64,000 bases of DNA from Bacillota bacterium (GCA_023435745.1 JAEZMD010000002.1:62001-126000), one strand, 5' to 3'. Positions 35,162 through 44,120 are shown, numbered from the stretch's first letter. A program made the numbers and translations. The notes: generated by a model not told the origin, from the sequence alone.

Positions 35162-36337
35162 ATGGGTTTTGCAGGCGCATACCAGAAAAAGAAAACAAAA
35201 GCCTCGGTCATGTCGCAAACTGCAGCTTCAATAAAGCGGAGCATCGAGGGTAATCTTGCTATAAGCGCAGGGACGGCAAATATTAAAAGCCGTGATCCTA
35301 TATATCACATAACAGAAAGCTTCAAATCAACCTTTGATATGTGCGGACAGCATAATGCGGAGCAATTGGCAGGCAGAAACGGATTTCCCGCAGGATCCGA
35401 TAAGACCGGCGAGCAGGGCAATGTAAGGGAAGCACCGGAAGAGACTGTTTTTGGCAGCAGGAAAGAACGGCGCCTCGGGGAACCGGACCGGTTTTTTGCG
35501 GGGGAGAATACAGGGGAAAGCACAAGGGATAAGCCCGGTGAAAAGCCGGGAGGAAAGCTGGGGGAGAACCCGGAATATGAGAGTACGCCTAATGGGAGAG
35601 CGGAAGGTGATTTTTACAGAAAGTTTTCTGATGTGGCCTTCACCAATGGGCATTTAGCTGCCGCAGTCCTCCGGGACGGCGGAAGAACAATGTTTATTTC
35701 CTGTTTGAAAAGAACTCTCGGACGCTCCGGTCCTCACAATTCCTTACAAAGCAAGCTTTTTAGCTCATCCTCCGTTAAGGCTCCCGTAAGAAATTCTTTG
35801 GCTAAGGCCTTATTTAACCGGTATACGGACAGTGCGGTCGGGCTTGTGGTCGAATCCATACACAGCGCGCGGCAGACACTCCAGTATTTAGAAAGCATGG
35901 CAGCGGAGGATTCTCAAAAAGCTGTTATTGGAATTAAGGGAGATACTCTTCGTAAATTATATCCATTCCTGAACATATCCGAGGATACACAGAGATTGAC
36001 GGAATATGAAAAGCAGCTGAAGGAATTAGCCGGAATGGAACAGGTTGAAACGGACAACAGCAAGCGCAGCGATATTGCAGAGCAGAAGGCTGTTTTGACT
36101 GCGGGAATTACAAAAACGCAGGGGCTGATTACCAGAAAACGCCAGATGAAGCTTCAATTTTTTAATCAGCTTACAAAGCTTCTGGAAAATTCTCAGAAGG
36201 CAGAGGCTATCTTTTCAAGGCCTGGCTTTTCGGAAGAGGTGCTTGAGGAGCTTTCAGATATGGAAGAACCCGAGGATAACGATGATGACAAGAATAAGGG
36301 GAATTCGGGGGAATCATCCGGAAAGCCCAAAAAGTAG
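35162..36337 (+). CDS. Unknown protein upstream of the sheath gene
   Basis: A 391-residue soluble protein that I do not recognise. The N-terminal ~50 residues are followed by a long disordered Gly/Glu/Lys/Pro-rich region (about 65-150, with NTGESTRDKPGEKPGGKL). A more ordered central part comes next (AVGLVVESIHSARQTLQYLE), then a coiled-coil-like region (about 270-360) and an acidic tail (EDNDDDKNKGNSGES). No signal peptide. It has its own regulatory region and a good RBS (GGAG). Its position just before the sheath gene suggests an assembly factor or cargo, but this is inference. Confidence 0.7.
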   Translation: MGFAGAYQKKKTKASVMSQTAASIKRSIEGNLAISAGTANIKSRDPIYHITESFKSTFDMCGQHNAEQLAGRNGFPAGSDKTGEQGNVREAPEETVFGSRKERRLGEPDRFFAGENTGESTRDKPGEKPGGKLGENPEYESTPNGRAEGDFYRKFSDVAFTNGHLAAAVLRDGGRTMFISCLKRTLGRSGPHNSLQSKLFSSSSVKAPVRNSLAKALFNRYTDSAVGLVVESIHSARQTLQYLESMAAEDSQKAVIGIKGDTLRKLYPFLNISEDTQRLTEYEKQLKELAGMEQVETDNSKRSDIAEQKAVLTAGITKTQGLITRKRQMKLQFFNQLTKLLENSQKAEAIFSRPGFSEEVLEELSDMEEPEDNDDDKNKGNSGESSGKPKK

Positions 36338-36371
36338 TTTTTCTTGGACACAGTATTGACTTAGCTTTCTA

Positions 36372-36387
36372 GCTGCCCACGGGCAGC
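36372..36387 (+). promoter_or_regulatory. GC-rich hairpin upstream of the sheath gene
   Basis: GCTGCCC (36372-36378) and GGGCAGC (36381-36387) are perfect inverted arms with almost no loop, 85 bp upstream of the sheath ATG. An AT-rich but T-poor sequence follows, so it is not a typical terminator. It may protect the 5' end of a sheath mRNA. Confidence 0.4.
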
Positions 36388-36411
36388 AAATATAAATAGA
36401 GAGGGGGTAAC

Positions 36412-36449
36412 TGATCCCACCATCGTAGATTTATGATCGGATGGGATTA
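36412..36449 (+). promoter_or_regulatory. Hairpin that would sequester the sheath ribosome binding region
   Basis: TGATCCCA (36412-36419) pairs with TGGGATTA (36442-36449), one G-T pair included. An inner stem, ATCGT (36422-36426) with ATGAT (36433-36437), extends it. The only purine-rich stretch near the sheath ATG (36458), GGATGGGATTAG, is in this 3' arm. A better Shine-Dalgarno (AGAGAGGGGG at 36398) is too far away to serve the ATG directly. Confidence 0.4.
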
Positions 36450-36457
36450 GAAACAGC

Positions 36458-38263
36458 ATGCCAGAGTATTTATCACCAGGTGTATATGTCGAGGAATACG
36501 AGTCCGGTTCCGTTCCAATGGCTGGTGTAGGGACCAGCACAGCAGGCTTTATCGGCTTGGCTGAAAAGGGCCCTGTTATTGGAAAACCGCAATTTGTAAC
36601 CAGCTTCAGCGATTATATGCGTATTTACGGCGGGTATCTTACCGAATCCAGGTATGGAGAAAAAAGATACCTTCCTTACGCAGTGGAGAGCTTTTTTGTC
36701 AATGGAGGCTCCAAATGTTATATCATGAGAGTCGCTCCATCCGATGCAAAAGCTGCGACAGGCAAAACAGCGGAAGTTTTGACCTTTTCAGCGGCAAGCC
36801 CCGGAGAATGGGGAAACAAGATCAAGGTAGTCATTGTTCCTTCCAGCAGGCAGAAAACTCCTGTATACGAAGTTGAAGGCAATGATTGCGTATTCAAGAA
36901 TACGGATGGCTTCTTTGTTGGAGACATTGTAGTTTTTGATGACGGAAAGAATAAGGTCTACAACAAAATCAAGGCGATCCAGGAAAAGACGGTTACTTTT
37001 GAAAGCCCTGTCAATCCGTCAATTATTGACAAGGCACTCGTGCCGACCAAGTTTGTGAAGAGCTGCGAAATCAACATCAGTGTGAAATGCGACGACGCGA
37101 AGGAAGAGTATACCTTTGTATCCTTAAACCCGGATTCACCTGACTACATTGTGTCCCGTATGGCTAAGAGCGAGTTTGTATCGGTCGACGTATCCTTTAA
37201 TGCGGCTGAGGCTCCAAAAGCCAAGGCTTCCGAAGCTGCAAAGAACGCGGATGCGAAAGGCTCCGACAAAAAGGGAGACAAGCAGGAGGATGGTGAACCG
37301 ACTGCTGCTGCAGCGCTTTTGCCGCCTTATGAGGCAATTGGTGCTAAGGGAGTTTCAACGCTTGTCACTTTTGATGGCGGCTCCGAAGGCAATATCGGAG
37401 GGATTACGGCTTCCGATTTTATCGGCGTCAATGCAGGACCAGGAAAACGTACGGGCATTCAGGCCTTCATTGAGATCAGTGATGTGAGCATGATGGCAGT
37501 ACCGGGCATTACGATCCCGGATGTCCAGCTTTCCCTTGTTGCTCATTGCGAATCGGCCAAGAGCAGATTTGCCGTACTGGATATACCAAGAACAAAGAAA
37601 AAGGTTGATGAAATTCTTGAGTACAAAGATATGTTCGACAGCTCCTACGCTGCTATGTATCATCCGTGGCTGGAGGTTTTCGATCCCCTTGCTAAAAAGA
37701 GCTTCTATTTACCTCCGTCTGCTTCCATGTGCGGTATCTATGCACGCTGTGATCTGACCATAGGCGTACATAAGGCGCCCGCCAATGAAGTGGTGCGTAG
37801 CTGCACAGGTCTGGAATATGGCTACAACAGCTCTGAGCAGGACAGGCTCAATCCGGCCGGTGTCAACCTCATCAGAGCGTTCCCCGGCAGAGGTATCCGC
37901 GTCTGGGGTGCAAGAACCTGCTCGTCGAACGGCAACTGGAAATATGTCAATGTCCGCAGGCTGTTTATATTCCTTGAGGAATCCATCAAGGCCAACACAA
38001 ACTGGGTTGTATTCGAGCCTAACACAGAGCTTCTATGGACAAGGGTTCAAAGATCTGTTGAGCTTTTCCTCTCATCTGTATGGAGATCGGGAGCATTGGC
38101 TGGTACTGCTCCGAATGAAGCCTTCTTTGTCGATATCGGACGTTCCACAATGACTCAGGATGACATAGACAATGGCCGTTTGATTTGCGTTATTGGTGTA
38201 GCGCCTGTGAAGCCGGCAGAATTTGTGATCTTCAGAATTGGCCAATTTACGGCTAATTCATAA
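36458..38263 (+). CDS. Contractile sheath protein
   Basis: A 601-residue phage tail sheath (gpFI/Afp2-4 family). It begins MPEYLSPGVYVEEYESGSVP, the hallmark start of tail sheaths. It carries ATGKTAEVLTFSAASPGEWG and the C-terminal sheath domain with FPGRGIRVWGARTCSSNG, WKYVNVRRLFIFLEESIKA and FVIFRIGQF. The sheath polymerises around the inner tube and contracts to push it out. An Ala/Lys/Asp-rich low-complexity insert (AKASEAAKNADAKGSDKK) lies at about residues 250-285 and probably forms a surface loop. Only one sheath gene is present here, whereas Afp has three. Confidence 0.96.
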   Translation: MPEYLSPGVYVEEYESGSVPMAGVGTSTAGFIGLAEKGPVIGKPQFVTSFSDYMRIYGGYLTESRYGEKRYLPYAVESFFVNGGSKCYIMRVAPSDAKAATGKTAEVLTFSAASPGEWGNKIKVVIVPSSRQKTPVYEVEGNDCVFKNTDGFFVGDIVVFDDGKNKVYNKIKAIQEKTVTFESPVNPSIIDKALVPTKFVKSCEINISVKCDDAKEEYTFVSLNPDSPDYIVSRMAKSEFVSVDVSFNAAEAPKAKASEAAKNADAKGSDKKGDKQEDGEPTAAAALLPPYEAIGAKGVSTLVTFDGGSEGNIGGITASDFIGVNAGPGKRTGIQAFIEISDVSMMAVPGITIPDVQLSLVAHCESAKSRFAVLDIPRTKKKVDEILEYKDMFDSSYAAMYHPWLEVFDPLAKKSFYLPPSASMCGIYARCDLTIGVHKAPANEVVRSCTGLEYGYNSSEQDRLNPAGVNLIRAFPGRGIRVWGARTCSSNGNWKYVNVRRLFIFLEESIKANTNWVVFEPNTELLWTRVQRSVELFLSSVWRSGALAGTAPNEAFFVDIGRSTMTQDDIDNGRLICVIGVAPVKPAEFVIFRIGQFTANS

Positions 38264-38298
38264 TGTCCTAAATAAGATGAAGAAAGGATTGAATATAA

Positions 38299-38787
38299 AT
38301 GCCAGAAATTAGATATCCGTTTAGAAATTTCAGGTTCAAGGTTGAATTTGATGGCGTTGAAAGCGCCGGCTTCTCGGAAGTTTCCGGAGCGGACATTTCA
38401 GTAGATGTTGTCGAATACAGGGAAGGTAATGAAATCAGAACGACGCCGCGTAAGCTTTCCGGACTGACCAAGTATGGCAATATTACTTTGAAGTGGGGCG
38501 TTATTGGTTCTATGGAGATGATGGAATGGCTCCATACAGTTGCCTCAGACAATACTTCAGGCCCGACCGGTATTGCCCGAAAGAACCTTGTTATCAAGCT
38601 TCTTGATGATACAGGCGCAGACGGACCATCATGGGAAGTTATCAATGCATGGCCTTCGCACTACACCGGACCCAGTCTGAATGGTCTTGGCGCTGAGATG
38701 GCTATTGAGACTCTCGAACTGGTTCATGAAGGCGTATTCCGTGTGGATGGCGCGGCAATTGACTCTGCTTCTCCATCTCAGGTATAG
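38299..38787 (+). CDS. Inner tube protein (gp19/Hcp-like, Afp1-type)
   Basis: A 162-residue protein of the phage tail tube family (TIGR02241 pattern). It begins MPEIRYPFRNFRFKVEFDG and has SAGFSEVSGADISVDVVEYR, followed by LTKYGNITLKWGV and the C-terminal beta strand LELVHEGVFRVD. It would form the hexameric rings of the inner tube. It sits 35 bp after the sheath gene, in the order normal for contractile tails, and a strong hairpin follows it. Confidence 0.94.
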   Translation: MPEIRYPFRNFRFKVEFDGVESAGFSEVSGADISVDVVEYREGNEIRTTPRKLSGLTKYGNITLKWGVIGSMEMMEWLHTVASDNTSGPTGIARKNLVIKLLDDTGADGPSWEVINAWPSHYTGPSLNGLGAEMAIETLELVHEGVFRVDGAAIDSASPSQV

Positions 38788-38823
38788 TACCGGATCGGAA
38801 ATGATAGTGGTTTTGCATAAGAT

Positions 38824-38862
38824 GCTGTCGTGCAAGGTTATATGAGGATCTTGCATGACAGC
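38824..38862 (+). promoter_or_regulatory. 13-bp mRNA hairpin after the tube gene
   Basis: GCTGTCGTGCAAG (38824-38836) pairs with CTTGCATGACAGC (38850-38862) along all 13 bases with one G-T pair. No T-run follows. In the 126-bp gap between the abundant tube gene and the minor-component genes, this could protect a sheath-tube mRNA from 3' decay. Confidence 0.55.
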
Positions 38863-38913
38863 TAATTGTGTATACATTCGTTGTGCATATCATATTTGAC
38901 AGGTGGTGTAATC

Positions 38914-39279
38914 ATGTCATTCCAGACAGAATATGAATTTGAACTCCCGCGAGGCTACGTTGACGCCGGCGGAGAGGTTCACAAAAAAGGAACAATGAGG
39001 CTGGCTACGGCTGCTGACGAGATACTTCCGATGAGGGATCCAAGAATCCAGCAGAATCCCGGGTATCTGACCGTCATATTGCTGACCAGGGTTGTCACAA
39101 GGCTTGGCACATTGAATTCCATCAATACTAAAATTGTTGAAGGACTGTTCACTATTGATATGGCCTTTCTGCAAGATCTCTACCAGCGTATCAACATGTC
39201 GGAAGTCCCTTCCTACAAGGTTCAATGTCCTAAATGCGAGCACACCTTCGAGGTGCCGCTGGATTTTTTAGGAGAGTAG
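38914..39279 (+). CDS. Small tail-assembly protein with Cys pair
   Basis: A 121-residue protein beginning MSFQTEYEFELPRGYVDAGG. The C-terminal CPKCEHTFEVPLDFLGE has a CPxC pair without a second Cys pair, so it is half of a zinc-ribbon site (dimerisation could complete it). Small proteins of this type follow the tube gene in many eCIS and tail loci and are thought to act in tail assembly. The ATG at 38914 is chosen because AGGTGG lies upstream. The next small gene starts eight bases after its stop. Confidence 0.7.
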   Translation: MSFQTEYEFELPRGYVDAGGEVHKKGTMRLATAADEILPMRDPRIQQNPGYLTVILLTRVVTRLGTLNSINTKIVEGLFTIDMAFLQDLYQRINMSEVPSYKVQCPKCEHTFEVPLDFLGE

Positions 39280-39287
39280 AGCTTTCG

Positions 39288-39464
39288 TTGTATCCGGAGG
39301 AAAAGCTCTACGAAGAAGCTTCTTTTTTAGGGTATTATCTCCATTGGTCCCATGAGCAGATAATGCAGCTCGATCATAAGGAGCGCCGCAGATGGTGCAC
39401 GGAGGTATCCAAAATCAATAAGAAGCTTAGTAACAAGCCGGAGAATGTGTTTGAAAAAACATAA
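39288..39464 (+). CDS. DUF6760-like small protein (Afp6-like position)
   Basis: About 58 residues. The core FLGYYLHWSHEQIMQLDHKE followed by RRRWCTEVSKIN matches my memory of the small DUF6760-type protein found between the tube and second-tube genes of contractile systems. The start is uncertain: TTG at 39288, 12 bases after GGAGAG, or an upstream ATG at 39234 that would overlap the previous gene by 46 bp. The function is unknown. Confidence 0.6.
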   Translation: MYPEEKLYEEASFLGYYLHWSHEQIMQLDHKERRRWCTEVSKINKKLSNKPENVFEKT

Positions 39465-39490
39465 AATATGATGGCGGGATGTTGATATTT

Positions 39491-40366
39491 ATGGCGCGAA
39501 AGCCATTAGGTCCGATGGACATCAATGAATATTATAAGGCGATGGGCGCCCGACCTGAAGCAGACGCATGGGAAATGCCCTTATACAATACGGTGAACGG
39601 ACTGCCGATCACCGGACAGGGTCGTGAAGCAGTCAAAAACAGCGGCAACTTTGTTGCGCCTGTTTATAACCATCAGGGGAAGCCCATATTAAGCAATAAG
39701 GATGTTCCCGGTCAGCAAAATGGGGATCCCACGTATCAGATTGAGGTTTATCGTCCGGGTACAATGCCCGGTCAGCAGTTTAAGGCGCCAAGGTATAATG
39801 ATTCTTCCGGTAAGCCGATCCTCAACGGAGAGCCGCAGGAGAGCGGAAGCCAGAATGTATATCGCCCGTCTGAAATAAAAAAGACCGGGGTAGCAACCCC
39901 ATTATCCAGAAAAGACTTATCTCTTGGATTGGGTGAAAGCCGAAAAGTTTTTTTGAACAACTGCTTTTCAGCAGATGTCCCCGGTATGCCATTTTTGCTC
40001 GGGAACTTCACCAAAATATCAGGAATGGAAAGCGAATGGGAATTGGAAACCTATCATGAGGGCGGGGACAATAGCGGATATCATATGTTCCCGAAACAGG
40101 TCAAGAATTCAAGGCTCGTTTTTGAATACGGACTTGGATTTATTGATACTCTGAGTAAATGGTTTACGGCGACGAAATTGGGGATGATGGTGAAGATGCC
40201 AATGATGGTTTATCTTCTAAACGAGAAGGGATTGCCAATCAAGCTGTGGATGGTACTGGATGCAATGCCTGTTAAATATACGGTTCCGGGGTTTGACGCC
40301 ATGGCGTCGGAGGTGGTTATTACCCGCCTGGAGTTCATACATAACGGCATTATAGGCATTTTATAA
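39491..40366 (+). CDS. Second tube-type protein with extended N-terminus (Afp5-like)
   Basis: A 291-residue protein whose C-terminal ~140 residues are tube-like (LLGNFTKISGMESEWELETY and LVFEYGLGFIDTLSKWF). The first ~130 residues are an extension with three related motifs: YNTVNGLPI, YNHQGKPIL and YNDSSGKPIL. In Afp-type particles a divergent tube paralogue (Afp5) joins the tube to the spike. The N-terminal extension is not typical and could contact the spike, sheath or cargo. I start at the ATG at 39491; the ATG at 39479 directly abuts its GGCGGG site. Confidence 0.78.
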   Translation: MARKPLGPMDINEYYKAMGARPEADAWEMPLYNTVNGLPITGQGREAVKNSGNFVAPVYNHQGKPILSNKDVPGQQNGDPTYQIEVYRPGTMPGQQFKAPRYNDSSGKPILNGEPQESGSQNVYRPSEIKKTGVATPLSRKDLSLGLGESRKVFLNNCFSADVPGMPFLLGNFTKISGMESEWELETYHEGGDNSGYHMFPKQVKNSRLVFEYGLGFIDTLSKWFTATKLGMMVKMPMMVYLLNEKGLPIKLWMVLDAMPVKYTVPGFDAMASEVVITRLEFIHNGIIGIL

Positions 40367-40388
40367 AGAAACAGGTACGGAGGCTGGA

Positions 40389-43300
40389 ATGGGCGGCATT
40401 AATACAGTAAAGAGCATTAATTGTATTGTAAAGAATATTAAGCCCCGGACGGGTCTTCAGAACCTTGTCAGGGATCGCTATCTGCTAAGAGTGTATAGCA
40501 GGTGGAAAATGTTATCCCTGTTTTTTATGGAAACATATACGGCAGCAGGTTCACAGTCTTTGGTGAACAATGTTTACAGCTTAAGCCCGGAGATTATTTT
40601 CAATATCATGGCCGGGTCAAGGAGAATTGATACGGTAAAGAGCGAAAAGGGCTTTTATACCCTTCGGGAAATTAACACCGGTGAGGGAGCCGGACGAAAA
40701 ACTGATCGAAAAGCCGGTCAAGGAGACGATCATAGAGCAGATCGGAGAATCGGACTTAAGACAGTTAAAATATCAGATCGGGTAATCAATCAAAGGACAG
40801 AACAAAGGAAAGATCAAAGAACAGAACAAAGGGTAGATCAAAGGACAGAACAAAGGGTAGATCAAAGGACAGAAAAAATAGCAGATCGGATAATCAATCA
40901 AAGAACAGATCAAAGAGCAGACCGGGTGATCGACTTAAGGACAGACCAAAGAGCAGATCCTGCAGCAGGGTCTGGATTGACGCTCCCTATCGGCGTGAGC
41001 GCAGTCAGCAGGATTCAGGACAGAGCCTTGCCTGTTTTGTTCTGCCTGATAGTACCTGGCGCAGGAAGCACCATTCTGTATAAATCCGCTGTGAATACCC
41101 TTCAGAAGCTTTTGAATCAGGGAGCGAGCCAGTCGGGAGAATCCGCTCGAATCGAACCGGGAAGTGGAAAGAAGGATTCATTACAGGTACAGTACCACAA
41201 AAGAATGATGGTCATTAATAGCCTTAGGAACAAGTATCTGAATGCTATGACTGCACATAACGAAATTAATCTTTCAACCCCAATTGCATCTGACATCCGT
41301 TATTTATTCACTGATGGCGCAGAACAGTCCCATGGGCAGTCGCGTGACAGGTCTACAGGAGGAATTGGGAGTATCGGGTCGAAGGATGAAAGGTATGATG
41401 TGGCGGGAAACACTGTACATAGTGAGCTAACACTTCGTCAAGAGTGGTCGCCAACAGGAATAATGGGAGCGGGCAAAGGTATAAAAGGATCAGATGGTAT
41501 GATCCTTAGACAGGAAAGGGCAGAATTGTCCTCTGAAGAATTCCGGACAGACAAAACACTGGTTCATATCCTGAGCAGACATTTGCTTGAATGGAACAGG
41601 GCAAATGTGAACCGGTTACCATATGAAAAGATAAGTCGGTATACAACAGCCGGAAGTATTGTTTACAGAGAAAGCGGAGAAAAGCTTCCGGGTGAAGGAA
41701 ACCTTACAAGGGAAGCGGCAAAGGCTGCGGCAGACAAGGCAACAAAGGGTGTTGCAGGCGAAGCGGCAGGCAAAGCAGCAGACGAAGCGGCAAAAGCTGC
41801 CGCAAGCATGGCTGCAAAAGCCGAGGCAAGCAAAGCGACTGACGAAGGGACAATAGGCGTGACAAGCATAGCGGCAAAAGCCGCGGGAAGCAAAGCGTCA
41901 GACGAAGCCGTAAAAGCCGCGAGAGATGAAGAGGAAAAAGGTGCAGCAATAGAGACGGCAGATGATGCTGCGGTCGATAATGCAAAGGGTACTGTATATA
42001 AAGCAGATCATAATAACTGGGATGATATTTATGTGGAGTATCAGTTAAGGCAGGATTCCAGTGAATCTCAGCTAAGGCAGGATAGCAGGAGAGTGCCTTT
42101 GCAAGTCCAAAGCGGAGAAACGTCCCACCGGGCACAAAGCGGAGAAACGTCCCTCCAGGTCCAAAGCGGAGAAACGTCCCCCCAGATTCAAACTGTGCAT
42201 AAGCAGCATTTGTTCGTCAAGAACTTTATCCAGAACCTTGTGCATAGAATGGAGAAGGCTTTACCAAAGAACGCACTGCCCAGTCGGATGAGCAGGACCG
42301 CTGCAGATACAGGCAGGACTACTGCAGATGCAGGTATAACAGATAATACAGCTCCGGCGGATTCGCTTCTGCCGACCATGATCAACGAAGGGAGCCTTGC
42401 TCATTTCATGAACATTGACAGGCGTCAGTCAGCACCTGCCGGATCCGTGAAGCTTGTTGACAGACTTATACATAATGTTCTGGGTACTTTTACACAGAAG
42501 AATATGGAGAGACATCTGTCTGTTAAGGAATCGCTGGAAAGAAAAGCAGGAAAGCCCTCTGATGAGAATGACCTTGTTCAAAGCTATTCAAGCTTCAAAA
42601 CAGAGATGGAGTATGTAAAAAGCGTATTTCTGCTTAAAGCTCCGGGTAAGGCTACGGGTAAGGTTACGAACATGGCTCCGGGTGTAGCTCCGGGTATGTC
42701 TCAGGATGAAGCTCCGGATATGAACGCAGGCTTGTCGGAACGCCTTGGGAGGTCAGGAACAGTAAGCGATACGCTTTCAAATATTGCGGCGGAAAAAAGG
42801 ATTCCGAACGGATATAGAATAAAACATTCGAAAACAATGAAAAGCTTTAATCTAATCAAGCGTTCAGAAACAATGAAAAGCTCCGGAATAGTGAATAACT
42901 TCAACACATTGAATAACTCTGAAATAACAGAGCGCTCCGAAGTAATAAAGAAAAAAATGACCAATATGGTTTTCTATCAGGATAAAGGACTCAGAGCTTA
43001 TCATGGCAAAGGCTCCGGCATTGTTGAAATGGTTATGCTGGCGACTCCTGCAGTGGCGGAGGACTATAATTCGGCATATTCAAAGAATCTGCCGCCAATC
43101 ACTTATAAGAGTGAGGAGTCGTTTTCAAAGGCTCAGCAACTGCAGCAACGCCGGCAACAACAATCACAACAGCCACAACAGCTGCAGCAAGTCCAACAGC
43201 CGCAGCAACCGCAACAACAGCCAGTCATGAAATCCTTGAATACGCCGGTGGAAATTTCTCCGAAGACAGTACGGCATACGGTCAGCGACGTAGATCTGAT

Positions 43301-43391
43301 GAATCCCGCAGAGCTTAACAGGCTGGTAGACAAGGTATATTCACAGCTGGAAACAAGGCTTTCAAGGGAACGAAGACGTTTTGGGTACTAA
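40389..43391 (+). CDS. 1000-residue repeat-rich protein between tube and baseplate genes
   Basis: I do not recognise this as a known family. An ordered N-terminus (about residues 1-75) leads into a charged repeat of eight-residue QRTEQRVD-type units (about 125-195). A mixed region follows, then an Ala-rich helix-prone repeat (about 435-535, AADEAAKAAASMAAKAEA), a QSGETS repeat (about 570-600), and a Gln-rich stretch (QQLQQVQQPQQPQQQP) near residue 935. The end is LNRLVDKVYSQLETRLSRER, a helical motif like the C-termini of several eCIS-associated proteins. It has no signal peptide and no clear TM. Candidate roles are tape measure or scaffold, or cargo. It occupies the slot between the second tube and the LysM gene. 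Confidence 0.7.
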   Translation: MGGINTVKSINCIVKNIKPRTGLQNLVRDRYLLRVYSRWKMLSLFFMETYTAAGSQSLVNNVYSLSPEIIFNIMAGSRRIDTVKSEKGFYTLREINTGEGAGRKTDRKAGQGDDHRADRRIGLKTVKISDRVINQRTEQRKDQRTEQRVDQRTEQRVDQRTEKIADRIINQRTDQRADRVIDLRTDQRADPAAGSGLTLPIGVSAVSRIQDRALPVLFCLIVPGAGSTILYKSAVNTLQKLLNQGASQSGESARIEPGSGKKDSLQVQYHKRMMVINSLRNKYLNAMTAHNEINLSTPIASDIRYLFTDGAEQSHGQSRDRSTGGIGSIGSKDERYDVAGNTVHSELTLRQEWSPTGIMGAGKGIKGSDGMILRQERAELSSEEFRTDKTLVHILSRHLLEWNRANVNRLPYEKISRYTTAGSIVYRESGEKLPGEGNLTREAAKAAADKATKGVAGEAAGKAADEAAKAAASMAAKAEASKATDEGTIGVTSIAAKAAGSKASDEAVKAARDEEEKGAAIETADDAAVDNAKGTVYKADHNNWDDIYVEYQLRQDSSESQLRQDSRRVPLQVQSGETSHRAQSGETSLQVQSGETSPQIQTVHKQHLFVKNFIQNLVHRMEKALPKNALPSRMSRTAADTGRTTADAGITDNTAPADSLLPTMINEGSLAHFMNIDRRQSAPAGSVKLVDRLIHNVLGTFTQKNMERHLSVKESLERKAGKPSDENDLVQSYSSFKTEMEYVKSVFLLKAPGKATGKVTNMAPGVAPGMSQDEAPDMNAGLSERLGRSGTVSDTLSNIAAEKRIPNGYRIKHSKTMKSFNLIKRSETMKSSGIVNNFNTLNNSEITERSEVIKKKMTNMVFYQDKGLRAYHGKGSGIVEMVMLATPAVAEDYNSAYSKNLPPITYKSEESFSKAQQLQQRRQQQSQQPQQLQQVQQPQQPQQQPVMKSLNTPVEISPKTVRHTVSDVDLMNPAELNRLVDKVYSQLETRLSRERRRFGY

Positions 43392-43415
43392 TGAGAAGGA
43401 AAGGAGCAGGTTAAT

Positions 43416-44120
43416 ATGCTGTTCATGTCAAAAGCGAAAATTAAAATAGCCAAAGACGGAGGAGGATTACTCGGCGCAATAGTTTCCGGTCTCGGACTGG
43501 ATGATTGCGCATGTCTTTTCAATCCGTCGGAATTTCATATACAAAGGTCGGCAAATTATGCCGAGCACAAAATTCCGGGACTGGATCGCCCAATCATGCA
43601 GTTTATTAACGGAGAAGCGGAGATCATGAAGTTCTCACTGTTCTTTGATACCTTCTCCGCAGGTTCGGAAACAGGAAAGCTCAAGCTTATGCTGACGAAC
43701 AAGCTTCCAACTATGCTCAAGCCTGATGTGCGCGATTATACGGAGCCCTTTTACAAGCTTCTCAATGTAAATGAGGACAAGCATGCGCCGAATCTGGTGA
43801 CATTTGAGTGGGGCAAAACAAAATTTACCGGATATATCACTGATATCAGCCAAAAGTTTACATTGTTTTCTTCAAAGGGAGTGCCCTTAAGAGCAACACT
43901 GGAGATCACAATGAAATCAAGCAAAAAGGATAACAATGTCAGAAATTCTCCCGACCGTACAAAACACAGAGTCGTAAAGAGCGGAGACATGCTTTACAGC
44001 TTTGCTTATGCGGAATATGAGGACTGCTCGCAATGGCGGAGAATAGCCGAGGCTAATGGCATTGACAATCCGCGCCGGCTGAAATCGGGGGACAGCATCA
44101 CCGTCCCCGCCATTATTTGA
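43416..44120 (+). CDS. LysM-containing tube-initiator/baseplate protein (Afp7-like)
   Basis: A 234-residue protein. The N-terminal ~150 residues match the CIS tube protein family (FNPSEFHIQRSANYAEHKI and a FSLFFDTFSAG strand). The C-terminus is a LysM domain (HRVVKSGDMLYSFAYAEYED, ending DSITVPAII). Afp7/gp53-type proteins connect the tube to the central baseplate. The ATG at 43416 follows AAAGGAG. Its position before gpD and gpV homologues is the standard order. Confidence 0.92.
   Translation: MLFMSKAKIKIAKDGGGLLGAIVSGLGLDDCACLFNPSEFHIQRSANYAEHKIPGLDRPIMQFINGEAEIMKFSLFFDTFSAGSETGKLKLMLTNKLPTMLKPDVRDYTEPFYKLLNVNEDKHAPNLVTFEWGKTKFTGYITDISQKFTLFSSKGVPLRATLEITMKSSKKDNNVRNSPDRTKHRVVKSGDMLYSFAYAEYEDCSQWRRIAEANGIDNPRRLKSGDSITVPAII

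Noticed and set aside
37200..37310. Possible frameshift in the sheath gene
   Set aside because: The low-complexity stretch is in frame and both flanks continue the sheath domain, so it is an insertion, not a frameshift.
41704..42135. Minus-strand ORF within the 1000-residue gene
   Set aside because: It is a shadow of the Ala-rich repeat; its Leu/Pro-rich translation follows from codon bias on the other strand.
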